This document shows positions 33,275 through 43,407 of a stretch of 64,000 bases of DNA, piece after piece. The DNA lies in the NCBI GenBank assembly GCA_003116995.1, contig BDSL01000004.1, positions 2,542,001 to 2,606,000 on the forward strand, written 5' to 3'. This DNA comes from Yamagishiella unicocca (lineage: Eukaryota > Chlorophyta > Chlorophyceae > Chlamydomonadales > Volvocaceae). The notes under the pieces were generated by a model. The model was given only the letters and a program-made list of their open reading frames with translations, did no database searches and had not been told where the DNA came from. Position 1 is the first letter of the stretch; every line of letters begins with the position of its first letter. The position numbers and the translations under genes were made by a program.

Positions 33275-34243
33275 TGCGCGCCGAGCCGCACCGTATGCGT
33301 GCCACGGGCGACTGCGCACTCACCCCCCTCCAGACCCGGAGCTCGTTTTTAGGCACACGCAGCTTTTTAGGCACACGCCCGCATTGAAAGCATCACCCCC
33401 CGGCTAGAAATCCCGAATCGCGGAATCCATCCTCTGCGCGACACACATGTACTTAGCAGCCTGAGCATCTAACTTGGCACAGCGCATAATGCACGCTGAG
33501 AACTACTCCCGCTCACTCTAAAATGGACACCGCCAGAGCTGACACCATGCTGCTCCTATTTAGGCTATGTGGCTGCAGGGAACCACGCCAAGACTCTGGA
33601 CGCCTAACAGCCCGCGGCCCACGCCGCGGCGCGCCGGCCACTCGAAGCAGACAGGACTCTCTCCTTGTCCTCCCCTCCCCTCCCTCGAGCGCCCTGTCTG
33701 CCCCGCCGGAGCCCTTCACACCAGTGACCCACGCCCCGTCCTATCTGCAGTTCTGCAGTCCTGCACCGTCGTCGCCCCCGAGGGCTCGACACCCCCACCT
33801 GCAAACCTCGGGCGCCGGGAGGACCGCTGCAGGCCAGCAGGCGCTGTTCTTCGTTCGTCCACAAGCCCACCCCCCACGTACCGAAGCATGAGACGAAGCG
33901 CGGGAGCGCGCGGGTGCCCCCTCCGCCTCCCAGCCGCAGCTGCAGCCCATCCGCCCCCACCCACCACGTACACCCGCCACTGCCGCAGAACCCCCAGCCG
34001 CTGCAACGCACGCGCCTGCCGCACAGGACGCGGGGCCAGAGCCGCGGCCGGCAGCCTGCCTCGGTCTCACCCCCTGCTAGTGGCGCCCAGGAGGTACCGG
34101 CACCCGCACAGCGCTCGCATCGGCCCTCCAGGGAGGAAGGGAGGGAGAGAGGAAAGGAGGACGTTGCGCTACAGCCCGTTGCGCTACAGCCCGTCGTGCT
34201 GCAGCCCGTCGTGCTACAGCCCGTCGTGCTACAGCCCGTTGCG
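33275..34243. other. Intergenic: DUF3754 3' UTR and upstream of ubiquitin-like gene
   Basis: About 970 bases between two minus-strand genes. It holds the 15-bp repeat array at the DUF3754 stop and a short duplicated TTTTTAGGCACACGC (33347-33378). No convincing gene. The long plus-strand frame from 33567 is antisense shadow. Confidence 0.45.
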
Positions 34244-34256
34244 CTACAGCCCGTCG
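34164..34256. repeat. 15-bp minisatellite spanning the DUF3754 stop codon
   Basis: Six units of CAGCCCGTYGYGCTA on the plus strand. The DUF3754 frame ends in the first unit it meets (ArgArgArgAspGlyLeu then TAG), so the array is mostly 3' UTR. Confidence 0.85.
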
Positions 34257-37200
34257 CGGCGGCGCAGGATGGCCCCCACTCGGCGCCACAGCAGCCCCGC
34301 CCAGTGGTCCTCCACCACCGGCACCGCGTCGCGCAGCGGCACCGCGGCCCACCACACGTCCGCGCAGCCGCAGCCGTCGGCGCCGTCGCAGCCGCTGAAG
34401 GGGTCGTCGCAGCAGCAGCAACCATCGCCGCCGAAGGCGCCAGCGTCGCCGCCGAAGGCGGCATCACCCGCGCTGCGCGCGCCGCCGCTGGCCGCGGCGG
34501 CGACTCCGTCGAGGGCCGTGCTGCTGCTGCTGCTACGGCTGCTGATGTTGCTGCTGATGTTGCTGCTGATGTTGCTGCTGATGCTGCTGATGTTGCTGCT
34601 GTCGCTGCCGCTGCGGAGGCCGCGGTTGGGCGAGAGGATGCCGTTGGTGGTGCTACTGCCGCCGCCACTCGCGCCGATAGTGCCGTCGCTGCCGCTACCA
34701 ACGGCGCGGCTGCCGCCGCCGAGCATATCGACTCGGATGTTGATCTTGAAGGGATCCAGCCCGCCTCCGAAACCGCTCCTCTCCCCGACCATACCGCCCA
34801 CACCGCCGCTACTGCCAACGCCGCTACCGCTACTGCTAATCCTGCCGCGAGCATCCTGCTTGCCGATGCCGGCTTCCGCTGCTTCCTTGAAGCTCCTCCA
34901 AATGCTGTTGCTGCTGCTGCTGCCGCTGCTGCTACTGCCGGTGCCTTCACTCGAGGCGCTGACGACGCTCGAGTCGCTCGCGAGGGACCGCAGCAGCCCG
35001 CCCAAGCCCAACACATCCAACCCGCCGCCGCCGCCGCCGCCGCCGCCGCGTCCAGCAGCGGGCAGGAGGACCTCGGTGGCCTCGTCGCCGCTGCCGTCAG
35101 TCACCAAGCAGGGCGCGCAGCCCTCCTCATCGGCCCGACCCAGATCTTCGCCGTCGCTGTCGCCGCTGCTGCCGCCGGTCTCGTCGGCGCTGGTGGCGCT
35201 GTCAGGCCCCACCCGCACCACCAGGCCCAGCCGCTGCAGCTCGTGTAGCGCCTGGCAGGCGTGGAAGCGGACCTACGGTGGGGGAAGGGGGGGGTGCAAG
35301 AAGGGACCGGTTACTCGACTGGGGGGGAGGACGTGTAGCTGGTGGGAGTGGGCGGGTACAGAAAAAGACCGGTTACTCGACGTGGGAAGTGTAGCTGGTG
35401 TTTAGGCTTTGGACAGCTGGTCGGAGGAGAGGGGCCGGCGCGCAAGGTGGGGGCGCAAGGTCGGGGTGGGGGTGGTAGGGACGAGGCAGGGGGGGAGGAC
35501 GCAGGACGGCGGGGGAGGACGCAGCACGGGGGCAGGTGTTGGGCTGTGACTCACCCTCACGCCGCTGTGGTGTGCCAGCGCCCACTCGGCCAGCTCCTGC
35601 CAGACGGGGCAGGACAGCGGGGGAGGGTGTGGGGGGCGGCCGGGAGAGGGGGCAGCCAGGATCGCGGCGGGGGGTGCTTGCTGAAGTCCAGTATGGGACG
35701 TTTGATGCGCGCCCGGCGGCCGAACATCGTCCATGCGTCAGCGCCATTGGGGGTACGCCGGGCGCAACGTCATGCCCCAGGGCAGGAGGGTACCAGTCAC
35801 GCAACCGCCGCTGCGGCTTTCCCTTCCTGTCCCCTACCTGCAGCCTCGCGGTCGTGGCCATGGCGGGCACGGCCGCCTCCGCACCCGCCTCCAGCCCCCC
35901 CTCCCCCTCCGTCCCCAGCTGCTGCTGCGGCGAGTGGTGCAGCAGTAGCACATACGCCAGCGCCGCCTGCCGCATCTGCTGCTGCGCCGCCGCCATGGCC
36001 AGCGCCTCCAGCGCGCCCTCCTGACCCGCCAGCGCCTTCTCGGCAAGCAGCTCGTTCACCACGGAGCGGAACCTGGGGTGGCGGGAGGCGGGGGGTTACA
36101 GGTAAAGAACCGGTAACTCGACTGGGGTAATGTAGTTGGTGCATAGCTCTAGCCTTCACCGTGGTGGTGGGGGGGGGGGGGAGGCGGGGAAACGTGTATT
36201 TGACGCGAGAGGAGGAGGAACCGAAAGGCGGGTTGGAGGCGGGTTTTGAAGGCGCGGTGGTGGGGTCGGAGGGGGGAGGGGCGGGAGGGGCGGGAGGGGG
36301 CGGAGGGAGGGGCGGAATGGGGGCGGAGGGAACGGAATGCGGGCGGAGAGGGGTGTGTAGACAGGCCCTCCAAGAGGTGACCTCCAAGGGGTGTGTGTAG
36401 AGGCGAGCTAGCACGAGGGGGCCGCACCTGTCGGCCATCCGCTGGTAGCCGAGCACGATGCGCACCAGCAGCACCGCGGCGGAGCCGAACGTGATCACGT
36501 CAACAAGCATGTTGTCGTACCGTGCCTGCCGTACAGTCGGTTGGTCGGTTAGCAGGACGAGCGGGTCGGGGTGGCGCGGAGTGCGCGAGCCGGGGAAGCT
36601 CCATCGCAATGGGCCGGACGCCTCGGTACGACACAGCCCCAGTTCAGGTTCAGGTCACACACGCACAGGTCACACACGCTGCCTGCTAGCTTCTGCCTTC
36701 CTCCGGCCTTCTCCCACCACAACACTGCCGCTGCGACTGCTGCCGCCGCGGCTGCTGCTGCTGCCGCCTGCTGCTTCTGCCCCCCAAAACACATTCAAAA
36801 CACGCTCCCACCCACCTGCGCGGCCAGCCCCGCCAGCCCCGCCAGCGCGAACAGGTCCACCCGCAGCAGGTCCAGCGGCCGGAACTGCAGCAGCTTCTCC
36901 GGCAGCACCACCTTCCACGTGGGCAGCTGTACGGCGGGCAATATACGACAACGGTACGGCGTGGGTTTGTCGAGGTGTTCTGAGTTCATCACGGCGGCAT
37001 GTGACATCAGATGCGACCAAGAAATTGACGGCAAGGAAGCAAGGGCGAACGAAATTGGGAAGCGAAGGCGCACGCAAGCCCGGCCGAGCGCACCGGAATG
37101 TCGCGGTAGATCCGGATCTGGATGGGAGGCCGCCGCAGGGCTGGCTCATCGTCTCCTCCCTTCCGCCACCCCAGCAGCAGCCGTCGCAGCCAGCCGGATC

Positions 37201-40200
37201 GGAGGCCGCGGCTGCGCTTCCGCTCCCTCGCGACTGCGCCCTGCCGCCGCCCCGCGCCCTCCCCGGCCTCATCGCCGCCGTCGAAGTCCCCCCCGTCGAG
37301 GGAGTCGCTCTGCAGCCGCCGCCGCTGGCTGCGCTGTCGCTCCAGCTGGGAGGAGGGCTCCAGGGGGGCGGCCATGCGGGTGTGGGCGGGGCGGTACAGC
37401 ACCAGCACCTCCCGGAAGGTTGGCTCCTGCGGGGAGGGGGGGTGAGGGACGAGGAGGGCGGGGATGTATTTTGCGGGACGAGGGGGGCGGGGATGTGTTT
37501 TGCGGGATGAGGTGGCGGCAAGGAACACGAAAGGGCGGAGAGGGAGGGGCCGCATGCCGCCGAAGATGCCATCACGTACGAACTGGATCCGCCTTGTTTG
37601 CCGCCAGGGCCTTACCAACCTAACAAACGTTTCCTGATTAGTCCTACTCTTGCTCGAAGTGCTGACCTACTTGCTCTCAAGTTTCTAAAACCCTAAACCC
37701 CCACCCGCCCTCGAGTTTCTAAAACCCTAACTCCCCCCACCCCCGTGGATTCGCGGATTCTCTTGTCAGGCGTGGATTCGCGGATCCTCTTGTACACCTC
37801 CCCCCGGCCCCGCACCTGCAGCTGCACCTCCCGCAGAAGTCCGTCCACCAGCCCCCTCAGGCCCCCCCGCAGCCAGTCCGCGCCGCCCAACGCGTCCTGC
37901 AGCGACACCTTGCAGATGAACAGCGGCTGCCGGCCGGGGCGCTCCCTCACGGGGAAGTGCTTGTTGAATGAGGTGAGCGGGATGACGTCGGTGCGGGGTA
38001 CCAGGCCCCAGTCGGACAACACGGAGTACACCTCTGCAGGGGGGCGGTGCAGAAGGGAGGGTACAGACAAAGGGGGGTGCAGAAAAGAACCGTAGGGTTT
38101 GTAGATGCTACAGAAAAGAACCGGGGGTACAGAAAATAACCGTTGAGTCGACATGGGAATTGTAGTGGGTGATGCATAGTCAAGGGGGGGTTACAGAAAA
38201 GAACCGGTAACGCGAGTGGGGAAATAGCAAAGGGGGGGGAGGGGCCTAGTTATACGACATAGGACCCGGGGGGCAGAAGCCCCTGGGTGTGTGTTGGGTG
38301 TGTGAGGTGTGGGAGGAGGGACCGGAGGGGACGAAACACGTGAACGGACAAAGGAGGATCAGGAAACTTAGCTGGAGGAGCTCTTTTGGACACGCGCTTG
38401 CGGGTAGCCCTCGCAGTCCAAGCCAGCTGGTGGCCGGCCCCCTCTACAGCCCTAGTCCTGCTGCTACTCTTTTAACTACGCTGCCCCTCCCGTTCTTTTC
38501 TGTAACCCCCTCCCTCGTTGCAAGCGGGACAGACAGCCGCACAGCGACGCAGCACGCACAGCAGCACCCCCGATCCCCGTCGTCCGCCATGCCCTTCCAC
38601 GCGACCAAAACGCATCTGACTCCCCTCCCGCCGGCCGTGGATTCGCGGATTCTCTTATACCCCCCCCCCAGGCACGCCCAGTTGACCCCAGCATGCGCAC
38701 TCACTCGACACCGCATTGGCCCACGGACCAGGCGGCGGCGGCGCCGCCGCCGCCGCTGCGCCAGCGTAGGATGTCCCTGGCCCGTCGCCCTCTCCTTCCA
38801 CAGCACCAAAAGCGACTTGCTTCCCGTCACCGACATCGCCCTCCAGCGCCCTGCCGCCGTCCACCCCCGCCCCGCCAGCTGCCTCCAGCTCCTCCTGACG
38901 CCCTTCCGTCTTCATCGTCGTCGCTGCTGCTGGGGTGTATAGGCTGCCGGCGGCCGCGGCGGCGGTGGTGCTCACGGACGCATCCGCCGCTGCCAGCACA
39001 GCTCTGGCAGCTCCTGATCGGGGCGGGCTTCCGTCGCCGCTGGTGGCGGCGGTGATGCTCGTCCCGGCGGCAGCGGCTGCAGCCAGCCCGCCGCCGGCGA
39101 GCCGGTTTGCGGGCAGTGTCCGCAGCGATGAATATGACGATGATGATGGTGGTGATGATGGTGGTGGTGATGATGGTAATGGTGATGAGAGGCTGCTGAC
39201 GTTGGCGGCCGTGGCGCCGACGTCGGCAGCAGCCGCGTCAGCTGACGTGGAGGCGGCAGCGGCCGCGGCGGCGGCAGCTGACGTGGAGGTTCCTCCGCAG
39301 CCGCACCGAGGGCCGCAGGGGCCGGCGTCACCGACGTCCTCCTCGCCACCACTACGGAGGCAGCCGTCGGCGGCAGCTGGCGGCGCCGCCTGGCAGTGCG
39401 CCCCGCGCCCACTGGCGTCCTGCGCCCCGCCCGGTACGACACCAAACGTCGCCGCCGCCGCCGCCGCCGCCCGAGGCGCCGCCGCCGCCGCGGCCGGCAT
39501 CGCTGCAGATGCCGGTGCCGTACAGGTACCGACAGCCGACACCGTGACTGCCTGCCCTCTTGCTGCCGCCACTGCCGCCACTGCCGCGGGTGCCTCTGCT
39601 ACTGCGGTCGCCACGGTCGCAGCAGCTACTGCCGATCCGAGCACGGGAGACGGCGAGCTGCTGAGTGCCCCCACCGCCGCCCCCCCCTCCTCCACGTAGT
39701 CCGGCCCTGCCGCCGTCGCCTCCCTCTCCTCCAGTCCCTCCCTGCTCCCCCGCCACTCGTGCCCCTGCCACCGCTCCGCCCGCTGCCCCCCCAGGTGCCG
39801 CTGCTCCTCTGCCTCTCCCTGCGCCTCCACCTCCCGCCGCTGCGGGCCCTCCTCCGCCACCCTCTCCACCGCAAGCGTCGCCGCCACTGCCGCCGCCGTC
39901 ACACCCGCCGCTTCTCCGCCCACTGCCTCCCCCACCGTCGCCAACGCCTCCGCCGCCTCCGAAACCACCTTGTCCACCCGCCCTCCGTCCGCTGCGCCGC
40001 CCATCACCACCCCACCCGCGCCAGCGCCCGGGCCCACGCCGCCGGCGTCCACATCCCCGCCCACTGCGACACCACCACTGATGGCTGCCGAGGGGTCCAC
40101 GTAGAACGGCTCCCCCACGCCGCCGTCCTCGAAGGTGCCGAAGAGCACCGCCGCCAGCGCCGCCGCTGCGCCCCCCGCCCAGCTGCCCGCCCGCCCCACC

Positions 40201-42417
40201 GCCAGCGTCTGCAGGAAGTCCAGCTTCTGCAGCAGCAGCCGACCCGCCTGCAGCTCGCGGCCGTAGCCGCGCTGCAGCAGTAGCACGGGGCGCGCCTCTG
40301 CGGGGAGGGAGGGGTCCACGTAATCCTGTGGGAGGGGGAGAGGGAAGAGGGGTGAGGGTTAGCGAGGACGGAAAGAGTTTGGGTCGGGAGGTTTTATCAC
40401 ACGTTTATATATATTATACACCAACATGTGCTTTAATGAGCTTGGGTCGGGAGGTTTGGACACACGTTTGAACAATACATCTAAACATGTGTATTTGTAT
40501 TATTCATCACGTAGTACTTCTGGCTCAAGTGGGTTGAGGCACGGGAAGTGTAGAGGGTAAACAGAGGGGCAGTATCCCCACAGAGGGGCAACGCCCCAAC
40601 AGAGGGGCAACGCCCCAACAGGGGGGCAATACCCCGAATCCCAGCGACCCCCGGCCGCAGCTGTTGCCCCAGCCCAACCCCTCGCCTCCCCTCCTGCCCC
40701 ACCTGCACCAGCGCCCCATCCAGGCGCCGAGTGGACCCCTTGATGAACAGCTGGCTGAGGTAGTCGGTGTTGAGGCTGTCTGCCAGCTGCACGTCGCGGA
40801 CCTGGGGGCGGGGCGGGGGGCGGAGGGGGGGGGGGCGGTGTGGAGTGGAGCGGAGCGGAGTGGGGACGTACATCGTCCACTGCTTTAGCTTTACCAACTA
40901 TGGCATTCAACTCTTCAAAACAATTTACAGAGGGCAGAGGCGGTGGCACGAGGAGCTTGCACTAGGAGGTGGAGGTGGAGGTCCACAGGTACGAGGAGGC
41001 AGGGGTTTGTAAAAACCGTTTTACGCGACGGGACAGGATAGTTGGCGCATGGTCGTCGGACACCATCTTTGTGGGCGCATGCTGGAGGAAGGGGAGGGGG
41101 GTACTCCACAAGCTGCCGCTTCCCTTCCCCACCCCGGCAGCAACAGGGACGCCAGGCCTCACCGTCAGCGGCTGGTACCCAGCCCGCAGCGCCAGGCGCA
41201 GCAGCCGCCGCAGCGCCACCGCATCCAGCTCGGCGGCGGTGGCGCCGCTGCCGTTGCCGCCACTGTCGTACCCATTGGCGCCGCCGCCACCATCCCCGTC
41301 ATCCATCGAATCCACAGAGCCGTCGCCGCCGACGACGACGCGGAAGCCGTACGACTGCGCCGCGGCGACGGCGGCCTCCGCCGCCGCCGCCGCCGCTGCC
41401 GGCAGGTCCCCTGGGCCCCCCGCCGCCGCCCCCTCCACCGCCGCGTCCCTAATCGCCTCCAACGCCCCAGTCGGCCGCTGGCCGCCCCCGGATCCTGGAT
41501 CCAAGCTCGTACCCCGCAAGAAATCGGTGTCGCCGCCTGCACTGCTGCTCAGGCTGCTACCATCGCCGCTGCTACTGCCACTGTCGTCGCCGCCGCCGCC
41601 GCCCTGCTGCTGCTGCTGCTGCCGCTGCTGCTGCTGCGAGACGTACTCGTGGTCCGTCACCGAGCCGTCCAGCCGCACATGCGCGTTGTTGGCGGCGGCG
41701 ATGGCGTTGATGGCCTCCCCGGCGAGCTGCTGGTACTCCGCCCTGGGGTTTACAGAAAAGGACCGGTTACTCGACAAGGGAAGCGTAAGTGTAGCTGGTG
41801 CACAGTCTAGGGGTGGGGAGGGGGCAGGAGGCGGCGCGTGTGGTTCCGGCTAACTAGCCGCATCACACCTCAATGCGCCTACACTTGCTTTCTCCTGCCG
41901 TGCCTCAGTCCTCTGCCCCAGCCTCCTGCTTGGGAGGATTGGCGCCTCCTTAAGCCCAGCCCCCGCCCCCGGCCCCACGGTCCCGATCGCTGGCCGCTTG
42001 TCCTCTCGCCGGCCGCCCCGGTGGCCCCCGCCCCCGCCTCCGCCCACAAAATTGGTGTCCGATGACCATGCGCCAACTATCCTGTCCCGTTGCGTAAAAC
42101 GGTTTTTAAACACCCCCGCCCCCGCGGCTCCCGCACCTGTACACGCTCTCCAGACATGCCAGCAGTATGGACACGTCCTGCCTGTCGTGCTGCGGCACTA
42201 GGGTGTGGGTCACAAGCGTCCAGAAGCGGTCCGAGGAGGCGCCCATGTCCAGGAAGGACTGGTGTGGCACCTGGGGGGGAGAGGCGGGTAGAGGAGGTGG
42301 GGTAGGTGAGTGCGGAGGAAGGGGAGGAAGAGGGGGAGGAAGAGGGGGAGGAGGAGGGGAGGAGAAGGGGAAGGTGGTGGGGTGGGTGACGGTGGTGGTG
42401 GGGGTGGTGGGGGTCAT
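34244..42417 (-). CDS. DUF3754 (TMEM143-like) membrane protein, greatly expanded
   Basis: Eleven minus-strand exons: 42417-42137, 41742-41163, 40801-40703, 40325-38705, 38033-37816, 37426-37094, 36926-36816, 36525-36428, 36072-35838, 35596-35555, 35272-34244, about 1548 residues. Conserved blocks in order: FLDMGASSDRFWTLV with LLACLESVYRAEYQQL; VYSVLSDWGLVPRTDVIPLT; FREVLVLYR, IQIRIYRDIP, TWKVVLPEKLLQFRPLDLL (the DUF3754 core). Two hydrophobic segments follow (near 1055-1075 and 1085-1110: VDVITFGSAAVLLVRIVLGY). Then come ELLAEKALAGQEGALEAL and a terminal PLRDAVPVVEDHWAGLLWRR. The family is uncharacterised; plant members are predicted membrane proteins, some plastidial. Exon 40325-38705 and the last exon hold very long Ala/Gly/Ser inserts. 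The start is uncertain: an alternative upstream exon (42842-42662, MGALHLAEVHLSKLSAML) has a good donor but the wrong phase for direct joining. Confidence 0.8.
37683..37735. repeat. Duplicated telomere-like TTTCTAAAACCCTAA motif
   Basis: Two imperfect copies of TTTCTAAAACCCTAA about 37 bases apart, inside a DUF3754 intron. They resemble interstitial remnants of a TTTTAGGG-type telomere repeat. Confidence 0.6.
38086..38212 (-). repeat. Cluster of antisense intronic elements (DUF3754 intron)
   Basis: Three or four partial copies (AGAAAAGAACCG, AAAATAACCGTTGAGTCGAC, AAAAGAACCGGTAACGCGAG) on the plus strand. They are antisense to the gene and lie 50-180 bases from the 3' splice site at 38034. 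A GAATCCGCGAATCCACG sense copy is at the other end of the same intron. Confidence 0.65.
40562..40638. repeat. 19-bp tandem repeat with hairpin core
   Basis: About four units, each containing GGGGCAACGCCCC or a variant. Each unit can fold as a GGGG/CCCC hairpin. It lies in a DUF3754 intron. Confidence 0.8.
41008..41088 (+). repeat. Intronic dispersed element, antisense copy away from the 3' splice site
   Basis: A well-preserved full-length copy (TAAAAACCGTTTTACGCGAC, GGACAGGATAGTTGGCGC, GTCGTCGGACACC, GGGCGCATGCTGGAGG). It is antisense to DUF3754 but nearer the 5' splice site (41162), an exception to the orientation pattern. Confidence 0.8.
41749..41803 (+). repeat. Intronic dispersed element, antisense copy at a 3' splice site
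   Basis: Starts within 10 bases of the DUF3754 exon boundary at 41742: TACAGAAAAGGACCGGTTAC, TCGACAAGGGAAGCG, TAGCTGGTGCACAG. It pairs in opposite orientation with the sense copy at 42042-42112 in the same intron. Confidence 0.8.
42042..42112 (-). repeat. Intronic dispersed element, sense copy near a 5' splice site
   Basis: In gene sense: GGGGGTGTTTAAAAACCG, TTTTACGCAACGGGACAGG, ATAGTTGGCGCATGG, ATCGGACACC. It begins about 25 bases from the DUF3754 donor at 42136. Confidence 0.8.
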
Positions 42418-43407
42418 GGGCGGGGGTATGAGCAGCGAAACGGGAAGTTGCTAGGCCAGGGGAGAGGCACGCTGTGTTTATGTCGCAGTTAGGGATTTGG
42501 GGTTGGGTATTTCGTCCTAGGAAGGCAGGGCGCGACAGGGTGCGGTATGTTTAAGGGCAGACTGTTTTGACTCTACCACCTAGCCCGTCTACCGTGCCCT
42601 ATCCACCCCTGTCGTCTGTGTCCAAGTCACCCCCGTGTGCCCCATCCACCACACAGCTCACCTGTACGCATGTGCCAACACGTGGCACCGGTGGAATGGG
42701 TGGAAGTGTCGACACCGCGGCCTGCCCTGCTGACCGCTGCGGGGCCTGCGCGCCAGAGCGCGGCGAGGGGCTTTCGTGATCTGGGCTCAAGCATGGCTGA
42801 CAATTTGCTGAGGTGGACCTCCGCGAGGTGAAGGGCCCCCATGGACACGCAGGGCCGGCTGTTTGGCCCAATCGTCGAGGACAATTGGCATCAACACACC
42901 GCGTCCGGTGTCGCAGGCAATCCATCGGTGTGTGCTAAACGTTATCTAAAAAGATCCTGAGTGTGGTATGGGCGTCCATCAGGATTTGGAGCGCCCCCTT
43001 TGGTGTAGCGAACCAGCGAAGACCTCCCACAGAAGTGGCTTGGTCTCGTATTTTTTGATCGATGGAATATGTAGTCGAAACGCTTTCGTGCTATGTTGTG
43101 GCGAAAATTGCGCGTTGAGGCGCATGCTGTTCATGGGACAGGGATGGGCCCATCGCAGCTCCGAGCAACATGCCTGGACCGCCAAAAACAGCAACGTTCC
43201 ATATCGGGCTATATTTACCCTACAAAAGCAAGATTTTACTTTCGCTTTTTCTTAGAGGTACATCCAATTGTCCAAAGCCCCTTGGCCCCGTCCGGATTTT
43301 ACTGTGACTGTCGGTCGACACAGCTTTTTCACAGCTCCAAGCGATCACTTGCGTTAATCCGATTCCAAGGACGTCACGCTTGTATCTCGGCAACTCCCTA
43401 CCTTGAA
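42418..43407. promoter_or_regulatory. Region between divergent DUF3754 (-) and PWD (+) genes
   Basis: About 990 bases. The left part is G-rich and may hold a first DUF3754 exon (42842-42662). The right part (42930-43400) is AT-richer and probably the PWD promoter and 5' UTR. No specific motif was identified. Confidence 0.45.

Noticed and set aside
33567..35405. Long plus-strand frame of about 612 codons
   Set aside because: It is antisense to the DUF3754 terminal exon and is made of the complement of its Ser/Gly/Ala runs. The minus strand has the conserved DUF3754 ending and consistent splice sites.
42662..42842. First exon of DUF3754 starting MGALHLAEVHLSKLSAML
   Set aside because: It has a good donor, but phase 1 does not match the phase-0 start of the next confident exon. 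It is kept only as an alternative.
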